From Haematobia irritans (Eukaryota; Arthropoda; Insecta; Diptera; Muscidae), in assembly GCF_050003625.1 (NCBI RefSeq), contig NC_134398.1, positions 76,003,635 through 76,067,634 on the forward strand: a stretch of 64,000 nucleotides of DNA. The letters run 5' to 3'. Below the pieces are notes generated by a model. The model saw nothing but the letters and a program-made list of their open reading frames with translations, was not told the DNA's origin and made no database searches. Below, piece by piece: positions 38,978 through 48,507 of the stretch (position 1 is the first letter of the stretch; each line of letters starts with the position of its first letter). Made by a program: the position numbers and the translations under genes.

Positions 38978-40782
38978 AAGGACGAGTAAGTCAAAATATT
39001 CGAACAAAGGTAATTAAAGGAATCTTCATAAAAACTAACGAAAGGGCACTATACACTGAAAAATAGCATGCCCGGTTCCAAAGATTGTGTCTCTATTTTA
39101 AAAATTTTGGTATTGATTCCGAGCCAATGAAGCCGAGAATTCAAGTAAGGATACTTTTAAGACACAATTCTCTTTTAAATGTGGGTTTTGTGTATTTGAC
39201 TCTATGAAGCAAATTTTATTTTTTCGGTTTTTCAGCTTTTTTCATATGCTATAAAAAGTCCGTTAAAAAAAGACAGTAGAAATTGTGCTATGTTTCAAGT
39301 AAAAACGTCTTTAAAATAAAGTGTTGAAAAACATATCCTATTTTTTAACGATTTTTGCTTTGTAGTCAAGATGCAAAAATGCAACAAATTTAAAGACAAT
39401 TTCATTAGTTTTAAAGATTTTTTTTTCTGAATTATTAAAGTCAAGTTGACCTTAGTTCAAAATTTTTTCTTTCATGTTATGATACCCATTTTCACGTCAA
39501 ATCACTTAATTATAAGGACAACACGACTTCATTGAAAAGTTGATCGACTTTTGAACATGGAAAAAACTTTATATTAGAGAAATGCGTCGTCTAAGCTAAG
39601 CAAAATTTGTATTCTTATTTTAAGGACATGAAATCTTTGGCCACATGACAATATTTTTTTCAATGTACTGTTTTTAGAGTTGTTACAGTAAAATGAAAAC
39701 ATTGGGAAACAGTGAAAAATTAAACAGTAAGATCTATAAAAAACAAAGTTTAGTTCCTCTTTATTAATAAGTAGTCCAAGAGGAGTTGACGGATACTTTC
39801 GAAAATAAAAGCGGACATTGAGTTTGAGTTTTGCCACTAAAATTATTTCTCATTTTAACGGCAAAACTCGCATCGCTAAAACCAGAATAACATTATAACT
39901 TTTTTTGGCAAATTGTATTATAACTTGGTGGGGAATGATCCAAAGCAACAATTGAATAAGTTTATTTTCTTTAGAATAAATTATTAAAGAAAGCAAACAA
40001 TTGTTCACACCTAAATAAATTTATGTGTTGGTTGCAGTGTTGCCAGTATTTTCCGAGCTCTTGTCCCCAAAATGGATCGCTTTTATCCCCAAAAATCCCC
40101 AATTTAATTTAAAAATCGCCAAGAAATTTTTGGCAAGTTTTTTGAAAAAAAAAGTAAACGAATAGACTCTGCTGTAGAAAATCCGTACAAAATTAAAAAA
40201 AATTAAATAAAATAAAAATGTGCAATTGAATGAAGATTTCAAAACACAAAGCCAGGAGACGGGTGCTCAAAATATCATCCGATACCAGCCCCCATCAGAG
40301 TTAATTATTGGTATAAAGAGTCATCGAGTCATCTTATGCTCGAGAAATAAAAATGGGAGTTCGGTCAACATATAGTCAAGAAATAAAATTGACTTATCGA
40401 TCAAAATGCGTTGCTGTCCGATATGAACTCTACTCTTTATGTGCGGGATATGCACGCAGAGAAGAAACATGATTGTCACAATCATATTCGAAGAGCAAAA
40501 TAATATGATAGGAGCTATTTTTGCGGCGACCATGTAACATTTTAACCTGCAACCATGTTGGCTCAGTGAACATGGTTCTAAGAAAAATGTAATTGTCCTC
40601 ATCTAAAATGTTATTATATTGATAAAAAAGAATTTTGTTTGAATGAAAAGACAATGGTCACGATTTAAAATGTTATGGTATTCATTAAAAATGTTTTTCT
40701 CCTAGTTAAAAGAACATGGTCACAACCTAAAATGTTTTGATCTTTATGAAAAAACTTTTTTCATCGTCGAAAAAAAGACGCC

Positions 40783-41074
40783 ACACACAAAAAAATATTT
40801 TTCTGATTCAATCACGAAATTAATTGATCCAATTAATTTTTTAATTGAAATGTCTTCAATCACCGAAATGATAGTATCAATTAAAAAATTAATTGACAGT
40901 CAATTAAAAAATTAATTGATCCAATTAAAAAATTAATTGATACTATTAATTTCTGTGATTGATTTTATTTCAATTAAAAAATTTGTTGATTCAATTAAAT
41001 TTTTAATTGAATATTTTTCAAAACTCAATTAAGATTTTAATTGGAAAAATTTTCGTGAAATTTTTTTCTGTGCA
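40783..41074. mobile_element. Short MITE rich in aattaattga palindromes, copy 1
   Basis: It has cacacaaaaaaat... and ...atttttttctgtg termini. The body is made of repeated ttaattgatccaattaat-type palindromic motifs. About 290 bp, non-coding. Confidence 0.6.
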
Positions 41075-41461
41075 CTTGAGAAAAGAAAACACAAAATTAA
41101 TTTTATTTGTTTGTTTTTATTTATTTATAAACTAATTCATTATTTATTTGTATTTATAATGCCGTTCAAGCAAACATCATATATTTTTACACACTCTATT
41201 TTATTTCAATTTCAACAATAAGTAATTATTCTATATTTACATCGAGCTCATTAAATGTACAAACGCAGACATATAGGAAAATGCAGAACAAAAAACCAGG
41301 TACATTTTTCAATTATACTTTCCTTTTTTGTGTTCACATAAAACCACGTGCCACTTCTGAATAAATAAATTAACACAAAACACAGCAAATCCGTATTCTC
41401 CGTCCATTCCAAGAAACAATCAACACACGACTGACGCGCAAAATGAAAATCGTGTGTACCT

Positions 41462-41953
41462 GCACACAAAAAAATTTTTCTCTGATTCAATCACCAAATT
41501 AATTGATCCAATTAATTTTTTAATTGAAATGTCTTCAATCACGAAAATGATAGTATCGATCACAGTTTTAATTGGGCATAGAAAAAATTCTTGATTAAAA
41601 AATTAATTGGTTTTTTCAGCAAAATTCAATTAATTTTTTAATTGATTCAATTAAAAATTTAATTGATGTTGATTTCATTGTTTGATTGTTTGAAATACAT
41701 TTTTAATTAAAAAAGTAAAAAAAATCAGCACTTTTTTAACTGAATTAGTCTTCCGAATTTGATTAAAAAGTTAATTGTATCAATTAATTTTTTAATTAAA
41801 CATTTTAAAAATTTCAATCATTGACTTAATTAACTTAATGTTTCTATCATGATTAAAAAGTTAATTGTATCAATTAATTTATTAATTGAAAAAATTTTCA
41901 ACTTCAATTAACTTTTTAATTGGAAATATTTTGGTGATATTTTTTTCTGTGTG
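41462..41953. mobile_element. Short MITE rich in aattaattga palindromes, copy 2
   Basis: It is the same family as copy 1, 492 bp long. The empty site at about 30575 (gtatacctcaatg) shows that the insertion duplicated only ct (41460-41461 and 41954-41955). The body holds about ten caattaatttttt-type segments in both orientations. Confidence 0.65.
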
Positions 41954-43166
41954 CTCAATGTTTTTATGAAATTCTTTTCGCTGCAAACAAGTTAATAAGT
42001 TAAATGGTCACGAAAAAATGTAAATGGTCTTTATGGCAATGTAATGGTTCTAGACATGTCTATACTTAACCTATAAAAATACTTTTTTCCCTGTAAAAAA
42101 GTAAAAAAAAATTGAATGGTCAGGTACATGATTTTCCCGACCATTTAATGGTCTCAAATTCTATCATTTAAATGATAGAACATGTTCGCGGTATTTCATA
42201 ACCATTCAAATGCTTATTGCCACCATACATTTTTCTCCGCTTGAAAACTATTTTTACAAAGACAAAATACATGGTTTTCGCGGCAATTACATGCTCTAGA
42301 TAAGCATTAAATGGATGCGGCAACCATGTCCAAACATGGTTTTTCTGTGCGTGTGGGATACATGTTAAAAATCAGTGATGTACGCATATGAGTCCTTACG
42401 AAATAATTTCACAATAGTAAAAAATTTCTTAGGAAAAAGAGTAAATTGTAAAGAAGCTCTTGGACCACCCAAATAAATTCCGTGGAATAAAGAGGAGGAA
42501 AGTTTTTTTTTTATATTTTTGAGAATCTCTGTACTTCTTTAAGCCTTTTTTAAGCATGTAAAGAATTTCATAAACCATAGTTCTTACTGTGATAATTACT
42601 CGTATACTGAACAAATATCGAAAATTCCCCACAAAAATCCCCAAATTTGTGGAAATTCCCCACCAAATCCCCAAGTCCAAAACTCAAAAATTTTGTCCCC
42701 ATCCACGAAAAAATATCCTCGATTTGGGAAAAATCCCCAATACTGGCAACACTGGTTGGTTGTAAAATTATTGTTTCGAATTTAAATATAATGTGCTTTT
42801 GAATGGTTATCGTTAACTTTAGGATTCGATGGAAAAATATTTATATATTACTCGACTTCACATTCTTCCTTTGTAAGACTTTTTTGAATTTCTTCGAAAA
42901 CTTCAAACTTGTGTACAAAACCCTTTTTTGTTACAAATTTTTTTATTTTTGCAATAAAAAATAATATATGGTTTGAAATCAGTCCATTTCGTTTATATCA
43001 AGCTCTGTTCTTTTCTGAATTTAAGTCTTTTATAAGACACACTTTACAGTTTCGTAGTAAAAAGTTAATATAGTAGTATGTAATGTTGAACACCTTTTCG
43101 GGATATTCCGAACGTATTTGGAATACACGTAAAAAATATATGTAAAAAAAAAATAAAAAAAATGGT

Positions 43167-43432
43167 GTCGGTCGAAGCAGGGATCGAACCCACGACCCTT
43201 GGCATGCAAGGCGGACGTACCAACCACTGCTCCACGTCGCCAACAAATGTATGTTTAACAATGTTATGTTGTTAAACAATGTTATTGTTGCATCGGCTCG
43301 TGGGCGCCGCAAGCTATGCTATATAATTAAGACTTATAACGATAATTATCTCTTGATGACCATAACAGCTACGTAGCCCAGTGGTTAGTGTGCTGGCTTA
43401 CAAACTGTGTGGTCCGCTGTTCGAATCCCCGT
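43167..43432. ncRNA. Head-to-head tRNA-like modules, family D copy 3
   Basis: The minus-strand module (43167-43241) has A box TGGAGCAGTGG and B box GGTTCGATCCC and includes a TGC triplet at the anticodon position (ccttgcatgcc), like tRNA-Ala. The plus-strand module (43373-43432) reads TAGCCCAGTGG and TGTTCGAATCC but has lost the ccggc end. Both survive in this diverged copy. Confidence 0.55.
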
Positions 43433-43917
43433 AAAAAGGTAAAATTTAAAAAAATTATAAAATTTAATAATTTCTTCTACAATGTTTGTATTACAGAAAA
43501 AGGTGCTAAGAACTAAAAAACACATCGAAGTGAGAAAAATGTGAGGGAATATACAATTAGGCAGAAAACAAATTTGAGCACAATCTTCTTTGGGAGAAAA
43601 TTCTTCTAAGCATATAATAGTTTTGGGTTCAAAATGTTCCCAAACATATTATATGTTCACATAATAACATATAGACAACATTGTTGAATTTTGATGGAAA
43701 AATACATAATGTTTGGAACTTAGACTACCCAAACATATTATATTGTTTTGACCAATATGCTTTCAAACATATTATATATTGGAAGAAATCAAATATATGA
43801 ATGTTTGGGCAATACCCAAAATGTATATGCTTCAAGCAAAATGTGTTTGGGAGTATGTGTTGCAGAAGCGATTTTTTTGAGGGTGTACCAAAGCTGAGGA
43901 AAAGTCTACAAAAAACG

Positions 43918-44102
<185 letters not shown>

Positions 44103-44147
44103 AATTTCAAGCTTTTATACCAAAAACAGTTTTTTGTTACAAAATTG

Positions 44148-44547
44148 AGTAGAGATACTTTCTGCGTTTCAGATATAGGTCAAGTGGTTTATGCAAAGAT
44201 AAGATAAGATAAGGTTGAATTTTTATTGGTCTGCGTTTAAGATATAGGTCACGTGCTTTATGTAATTAGGTCAAGTGCTATGTAAACAAAGATAAGGTTG
44301 ATTATCCCCAAAACTTTTTTGGGGCTTACAAATTGATTTATTGTTTGACAGGGGTTACATACGTTGGTTGGTTGATAAGATGATAAGGTTTATCAAAGTT
44401 TGTTGCACGTTCGTTTATCAAGATTAAATTTTTGTGGATGCCAGAAATGTTATTGGGGCTTACAAAATTGATTTATTGTTTGACAGGGGTTACATATGTT
44501 TATCAAAGATGGTTGCACTTCGATGGTTTGTTGGTTGCACTTCGATG
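44148..44547 (+). repeat. Left terminal inverted repeat (400 bp)
   Basis: It pairs with 61252-61651 over 400 bp with only a handful of differences (clustered at 44330-44410). It contains AGATAAGATAAGATAAGG (44197-44214) and further GATA sites near 44290 and 44373-44388. It also has three AGGTCA half-sites (44177, 44246, 44268) and a CACGTG (44250). It probably serves as the protein-primed replication end and integrase substrate. The transcription-factor sites are only sequence matches. Confidence 0.92.
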
Positions 44548-45582
44548 GGTTAATGAACGTGATTTGATTAGGATTGCAGTGATCTTGAGAGTAGGCTACG
44601 AGGTTAATCAATAAGGATGGTTAATATATGATTGTGTCATTGTTTTGTTTGCGAAACAAGCATTTTTTCGGTTATCGATGATCTCATTGAATGGTCCCAT
44701 AGAAAAATAAATGAAATGGAATGATGAATTTATGATGTGTCAGGTTTTGGGTACTCGTATAACATGGAAGTTACTTCAATGTTTATGGAAAGAATTTGTG
44801 TTTAACCACATGTAAAATTTCTGTCGATAACCCATGTTGCAATTGCGTTGGTATCTACAGAAACATAAAATATTTTTATGATGGGTCAAGTGGATGTCGT
44901 TGTTGGATAAAGAAAAGTGAATGTGGAAAAATATAAAATGATTGTTGGAAAAGCGTGTATGGTATTTTGATGGAAAATTGTGTATTATCGTTTGGTCTAG
45001 CATTTGTTCGTTTGGTTAGGATTGCAGTGATCTTGAGAGTAGACTATGAGGTTAATCGATAAGGATGGTTAATATATGATTGTGTCATTGTTTTGTTTGA
45101 GAAACAAGCATTTTTTCGGTTATCGATGATCTCATTGAATGGTCCCATAGAAAAATAAATGAAATGGAATGATGAATTTATGATGTGTCAGGTTTTGGGT
45201 ACTCATATAACATGGATGTTACTTCAATGTTTGTGGAAAGAATTTGTGTTTAACCACATGTAAAATTTCTCACTCGATAAACCATGTTGCAATTGCATTG
45301 ATATCTTCAGAAACATGAAATATTTTATGATGGATCAATTGGATGTCGTTTATAATCTTTAGATTATTACTTTGTTTAAATTTAGATTTTCTATACAATG
45401 TTTCAATAGGAATGTTGTTTACATTTACATTTTCTATATCTGCTTGATTAATATTTCCTATATATGAAAGTACTATTCGCAGATAATCAAATAAGTAAAG
45501 TGTGGGAAATATTTTTTTCTTTTTCGTAAAGAAACAAATTTATCTTTGTGATAAGTTGTTCTTTAGAAGTTTGGAAACGAAG
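44548..45582. repeat. Left subterminal direct repeats
   Basis: About 340 bp (44565-44908) is repeated at 45018-45350 with roughly 95% identity by eye (ggattgcagtgatcttgaga, gaatggtcccatagaaaaat, gatgtgtcaggttttgggta). A related inverted stretch lies at 60740-60910 on the right. No gene is seen. The duplication may extend the regulatory or replication region. Confidence 0.8.
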
Positions 45583-45590
45583 TATAAATA
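45583..45590 (+). promoter_or_regulatory. TATA box for the left-most proviral gene
   Basis: TATAAATA at 45583-45590 lies 78 bp upstream of ATG 45668. It is on the coding strand and the only good TATA match in the preceding 200 bp. It fits an insect RNA polymerase II core promoter. Confidence 0.5.
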
Positions 45591-45667
45591 CTGACAGCAG
45601 ATTAAAAATTGAATTACATTAGATTTTCATCATTACTCCATAGCACATCATTTTTCTTTTTCCAAAA

Positions 45668-46327
45668 ATGAAAATTTTTGAAATTAATCAGAACGAAGAA
45701 GAGTTCTGGAGAATTTAGCTCAATGACATCGAAGAAGAGGATATTGTCCATGAGGAGGAACCTTCAGCCTCGAGGAGAGCTGTTCCAGCCGGGGAGGAAA
45801 ATTATGATGATGTCGAAATGAGGGTACATGATGACCTCATGGCGAATGTGGGAAACAAACGTTTCGGTGGTCTATGGCACACGCCAGTAGAAGAAGAAGA
45901 AGTCTACATTGTATCAGACAGTGATGATGATGAAGAACCACTTCCAGGTGTCTTTCATAAACGGCGGCTATCATCCGTTACAAGGGATGATGACCTCATG
46001 GCGAATGTGGGAAACAAACGTTTCGGTGGTCTATGGCACACACCAGTAGAAGAAGAAGAAGAAGTCTACATTGTATCAGACAGTGATGATGATGAAGAAT
46101 CACTTCCAGGAGTCTTACATAAACGGCGGCTATCATCCGAAGTCTACATTATATCAGATAGTGATGATGATGAAGAACCACTTCCAGGAGTTTTACATAA
46201 ACGACAGCCATCATCCGCTGCAAGGGAGGCATTAGAATGGTTTGAAGAGCATCAAGAAGAAGTAGATGAGTGGACGGAGAAGGATTTCACACAAATTAAA
46301 AAATTTCGTAAGGTAATACAAAATTAA
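45668..46327 (+). pseudogene. Acidic repeat protein with three SUMO-interacting-like motifs; in-frame TAG at codon 17
   Basis: The first ATG (45668) is followed by an in-frame TAG at 45716-45718. The same frame is then open from 45719 to TAA at 46325-46327. An internal ATG at 45818 gives 169 aa. The protein contains two copies of a unit of about 53 residues (DDLMANVGNKRFGG...LWHTPVEEEE) and a third partial one. Each has V-Y-I-V/I-S-D-S-D-D-D-E-E (codons near 45902, 46063 and 46141), which resembles a phospho-regulated SUMO-interacting motif: a hydrophobic core followed by serines and acids. The C-terminus is charged and helical (EWFEEHQEEVDEWTEKDF). No database family is recognised. Function is inferred only: binding host SUMO or SUMOylated defence proteins. 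Confidence 0.6.
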
Positions 46328-46727
46328 AAGAATAAAAATAATGTGAAACTGAATTTGAAATTGGCTTTTTTATTTCGGGAAGGGTGAAAAACAATGGGAT
46401 CTTTCATATTTGAAAAAAAAAATATAAATAAATAAATAATAATGAAATTGAAAATGACATGTTTTTTCTTTTTTTTTTCTTTTTGGGAAGCAGATGAAAT
46501 ATAATGGACTGGGAAATGGAGGGGTAATCATGTGATTGTTAGTAAAAAAAAAAACGAAACAAAAATGGAGGCTAATCTTCATTCATCTATATATATAAAT
46601 AAATAAAAAAAAAAACAAGATTAAAATAATATATAAATAAACGTGAATGAGAAAATAAAAGAGCTTTTTTTTTTTGTTTTGGGAAATGGTGAAAATAATG
46701 AAGCTTTTTTTTATTGCTCAAATTTTG
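46328..46727. other. AT-rich intergenic spacer
   Basis: The spacer has no ORF of interest. It contains aataaa-type poly(A) signals on the plus strand just after the acidic gene (46329-46340) and several A/T homopolymers. Confidence 0.6.
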
Positions 46728-46736
46728 TATAAATAG
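46728..46736 (+). promoter_or_regulatory. TATA box and Initiator for the 110-aa gene
   Basis: TATAAATAG at 46728-46736 is followed about 33 bp later by TCAGT (46761-46765), the arthropod Initiator consensus. The ATG is at 46801. The spacing is right for a Pol II promoter. Confidence 0.6.
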
Positions 46737-46800
46737 GGGAGCTGTTTAATTTCAAAGCAATCAGTTTCAAATATCAGCAAGAAAAGTGTCGAGCATCAAG

Positions 46801-47133
46801 ATGAGCAGCAATTCTACTCTCATTGAAAATTTTAATTCATTGAATTTTAAAAGAATTCTAAGCATGAAGGAGTTGGCGATAAACTTGGAATACTTAATTG
46901 GAGGAGCATACAGGACATCAACCAAATTTGGGGAAAAAGTTGTACTTCAACTCAATGATGGAGTCCTCTATCTACCATCAAGATTCAACTCATTGAGCGA
47001 GGATGATATTAAGCGGTTGAATGAAGGATCGTTTTCCATCACGAAAGTACCCCTTAAAGAAGGAGCAGAAATTACCAAATTAGTTTTAAATGAAATTTTG
47101 ATAACTCCAGATACATTTTATGTAGCCTATTAG
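46801..47133 (+). CDS. Small polinton accessory protein (110 aa), OB-fold-like candidate
   Basis: I chose ATG 46801 because the frame has no earlier ATG (46786 is GTG) and it lies just downstream of a TATA/Initiator pair. The core reads YRTSTKFGEKVVLQLNDG, then YLPSRFNSLSEDDIKRLN. This beta-rich pattern with a 'TKxG-h-hh-L-D-x-hYLPxRF' signature recurs, as I remember it, in small ORFs of arthropod mobile elements and looks like an OB-fold nucleic-acid binder. The assignment rests on memory and pattern only. A single-stranded DNA-binding role in protein-primed replication would be sensible but is not shown. Other possibilities are a transcription modulator or an unrelated small beta protein. 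Confidence 0.6.
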   Translation: MSSNSTLIENFNSLNFKRILSMKELAINLEYLIGGAYRTSTKFGEKVVLQLNDGVLYLPSRFNSLSEDDIKRLNEGSFSITKVPLKEGAEITKLVLNEILITPDTFYVAY

Positions 47134-47446
47134 GTTAAGGAAATTAAACATAAATAAATAAATAAATTTTCATATATTCCATTGATACTTTAAATTACAT
47201 TCTTTTTTTATTTTATTTTGGAATGAGGGGATGGGAGGGAAAGAAAAAAGAAACAATTTCAAGTTTTTTTTTCTTCTTTGAAACTTTTTTAAAATCGTCA
47301 TTCTTTTTTTCGTATTGGTAATGTGAGTGTGAAGTGAGGAAACATAGACATACTCATGAGAATAAAAGCATCATCATATCTGGTCATGATCACAGTACAA
47401 AACAGTTGTTCATACTTATACATAACAAAGTCGTAACAAAACAAAA
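47134..47446. other. Intergenic spacer with poly(A) signals and a weak promoter
   Basis: aaataaataaataaa at 47152-47166 follows the 110-aa gene. gagaataaaagcatc (47357-47371) is a weak TATA-like element, with tcacagtac about 30 bp after it. Both could serve the BIR gene. Confidence 0.4.
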
Positions 47447-47935
47447 ATGGTTAACGTATTGAATTTAAAAGTGCCTTTCATAGACGAAAGCCTACTCTAT
47501 CGGGAAGATGAGCGATGTAAGACATTTCAAACTTGGGCGGGAAAGCTAAAAAATTGGAATGATATGGCAAAGAGTGGTCTTTTCTATACTGGTGAAAATG
47601 ATAAGGTGAAATGCTATTTCTGTCATGTGGAAATACAATCTTGGGAGACCGATGATGATGTTATTTCTGAACATATGCGATGGTCACCGATTTGTCCATT
47701 GTTGAGACGATGTGCTACGAATAATATTCCATTGTGTGAGGAAGAGTTGGATCACCTACTTCAACCAATAGGATATGATATTTGTGGATTGAATATGAAG
47801 CGAGCGGGAGCGAAAAGCAAACATAATATATTCGAAGCAAATTATGTTTACACCTTTTACAATATTTTTCATGTATTTCTAGTGTGTGGATTAACTTTAC
47901 TGTTTCTAATCAAATCAAATAAAGCTATAGAATGA
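47447..47935 (+). CDS. BIR-domain inhibitor-of-apoptosis-like protein with C-terminal membrane anchor
   Basis: The 162-aa protein holds one baculoviral IAP repeat. R23-C24-K25-T26-F27 opens the domain, followed by GLFYTGENDKV. The zinc ligands are C56, C59, H76 and C83 in the canonical C-x2-C-x16-H-x6-C spacing. The EHMRW stretch is where BIR2/BIR3-type domains build the groove that binds IAP-binding motifs. No RING follows. Residues about 133-155 are strongly hydrophobic (VFLVCGLTLLFLIK), and a short polar tail suggests a tail-anchored membrane protein. BIR proteins bind caspases or their antagonists, so a plausible role is to delay host-cell death during virus production, at an organelle membrane. 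Use of the groove and anchor are inferences. The gene was probably captured from a host or from another virus. Confidence 0.85.
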   Translation: MVNVLNLKVPFIDESLLYREDERCKTFQTWAGKLKNWNDMAKSGLFYTGENDKVKCYFCHVEIQSWETDDDVISEHMRWSPICPLLRRCATNNIPLCEEELDHLLQPIGYDICGLNMKRAGAKSKHNIFEANYVYTFYNIFHVFLVCGLTLLFLIKSNKAIE

Positions 47936-47979
47936 TGACAAGAATAAAAAAAAAAAAAGTTTTTTTTTTTTTTATTTAT

Positions 47980-48501
47980 TTATTTAGTTATTTTTTCATT
48001 AATAAAATTTTGTACATGACAGAAATTGGATTCTATATAAACAAAAAGTTTGAAAACATTATTGAGAGAGCACTTAAATCTATTATCAGAATGAATTTCA
48101 CATGATGTATAATAGTTATTCAGTTTTGAAAAGCTTGTTTTATACTCTAGATTTATGATTCTAACATTTAAATACTTCATTAGAAAATCTTTTTTGGCTT
48201 TCCCAAAGCAGAAGATATAATCATAGCAATTGAGCGGTGAGAGAATATCGCCAACATTGATGTAGTCTATATCACCATCCATCCAATCCAGTCCATGTAC
48301 AAATTTCCGACAGTAAATGTTTTTTCGACGTCCCATTCTGGTTAGCTCTCGGAAATCAAAAGGTCGTTTGAAAAGGAAGTAATTGGGTACAATCGAAGAA
48401 CCGCCCATATATGATAACTCTTTTATATAAATACTGTTATCGTTGACGTGGCAGAACTGGAAATCCAACACAGCATAATTATTCCTTCTGAGAGTTGTCA
48501 T
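47980..48501 (-). CDS. Polinton-associated protein of unknown function (173 aa)
   Basis: The minus-strand frame starts at 48501, six bases from the start codon of the plus-strand gene at 48508. It reads YAVLDFQF...IYIKEL near the N-terminus, then RPFDFREL...RRKN and HGLDWMDGDIDY. I remember this pattern from uncharacterised proteins encoded in arthropod repeats. The 'hhDhQ...KE' opening resembles an RNase H-like exonuclease strand, but I cannot see a full catalytic set, so no enzymatic claim is made. A minus-strand TATA-like element (tatatatagg read from 48560 to 48551) lies about 55 bp upstream, inside the neighbouring plus-strand gene. Confidence 0.6.
   Translation of the reverse strand: MTTLRRNNYAVLDFQFCHVNDNSIYIKELSYMGGSSIVPNYFLFKRPFDFRELTRMGRRKNIYCRKFVHGLDWMDGDIDYINVGDILSPLNCYDYIFCFGKAKKDFLMKYLNVRIINLEYKTSFSKLNNYYTSCEIHSDNRFKCSLNNVFKLFVYIESNFCHVQNFINEKITK
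48425..48434 (+). promoter_or_regulatory. TATA box for the 48508 gene, inside the divergent minus-strand gene
   Basis: atataaatac lies about 80 bp upstream of ATG 48508 and inside the first codons of the minus-strand gene. The matching minus-strand TATA (48551-48560) lies inside the plus-strand gene. The two transcription units therefore overlap head to head. Confidence 0.45.
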
Positions 48502-48507
48502 TGTATT

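Larger units (their letters stand above)
40451..42354. mobile_element. Family E element nested inside the hAT element
   Basis: The ends TGCACGCAGAGAAGAAACATG-like (40451) and catggtttttctgtgcgtgt (42354) are inverted repeats with a few mismatches. Both flanks carry gggata (40445-40450, 42355-42360), a probable 6-bp target duplication. The interior contains tandem accatgtt/aacatggt motifs and two MITEs. No transposase is seen. Confidence 0.6.
40035..42754. mobile_element. Non-autonomous hAT element with perfect TIRs and 8-bp TSD
   Basis: The termini are exact inverted repeats, CAGTGTTGCCAGTATT at 40035 and AATACTGGCAACACTG ending at 42754. The flanking 8 bp gttggttg is duplicated (40027-40034 and 42755-42762). 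TIR sequence and TSD length are diagnostic of the hAT superfamily. Both ends also contain complementary tccccaaaaatccccaa-type subterminal repeats. No transposase frame survives or was ever present. The interior is filled by a second element (40451-42354). Confidence 0.92.
37906..43885. mobile_element. Family D element, copy 3, with nested insertions
   Basis: The element starts CACGGACGAAAAAGACTG and ends gcgatttttttgagggtg with TA following (43886). Once the 506-bp MITE (38472-38977) and the 2,720-bp hAT element (40035-42754) are removed, its body aligns with the tandem copies at 23.8-29.1 kb from end to end. It is clearly more diverged than they are from each other. Its tRNA-like modules are at 43167-43241 (minus) and 43373-43432 (plus). 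Confidence 0.75.

Noticed and set aside
44148..44547. Retroviral LTRs for the 17.5-kb element
   Set aside because: The terminal repeats are inverted and the replication gene is a protein-primed DNA polymerase. A reverse transcriptase is absent.
45902..46220. CRISPR-like or phage-type repeats
   Set aside because: The repeats are in-frame protein-coding duplications in a eukaryotic element and have no spacer structure.
48448..48507. N-terminal extension of the 253-aa protein from GTG 48448
   Set aside because: There is no ATG, it overlaps the divergent gene start, and eukaryotic initiation at GTG is unlikely. ATG 48508 is used instead.
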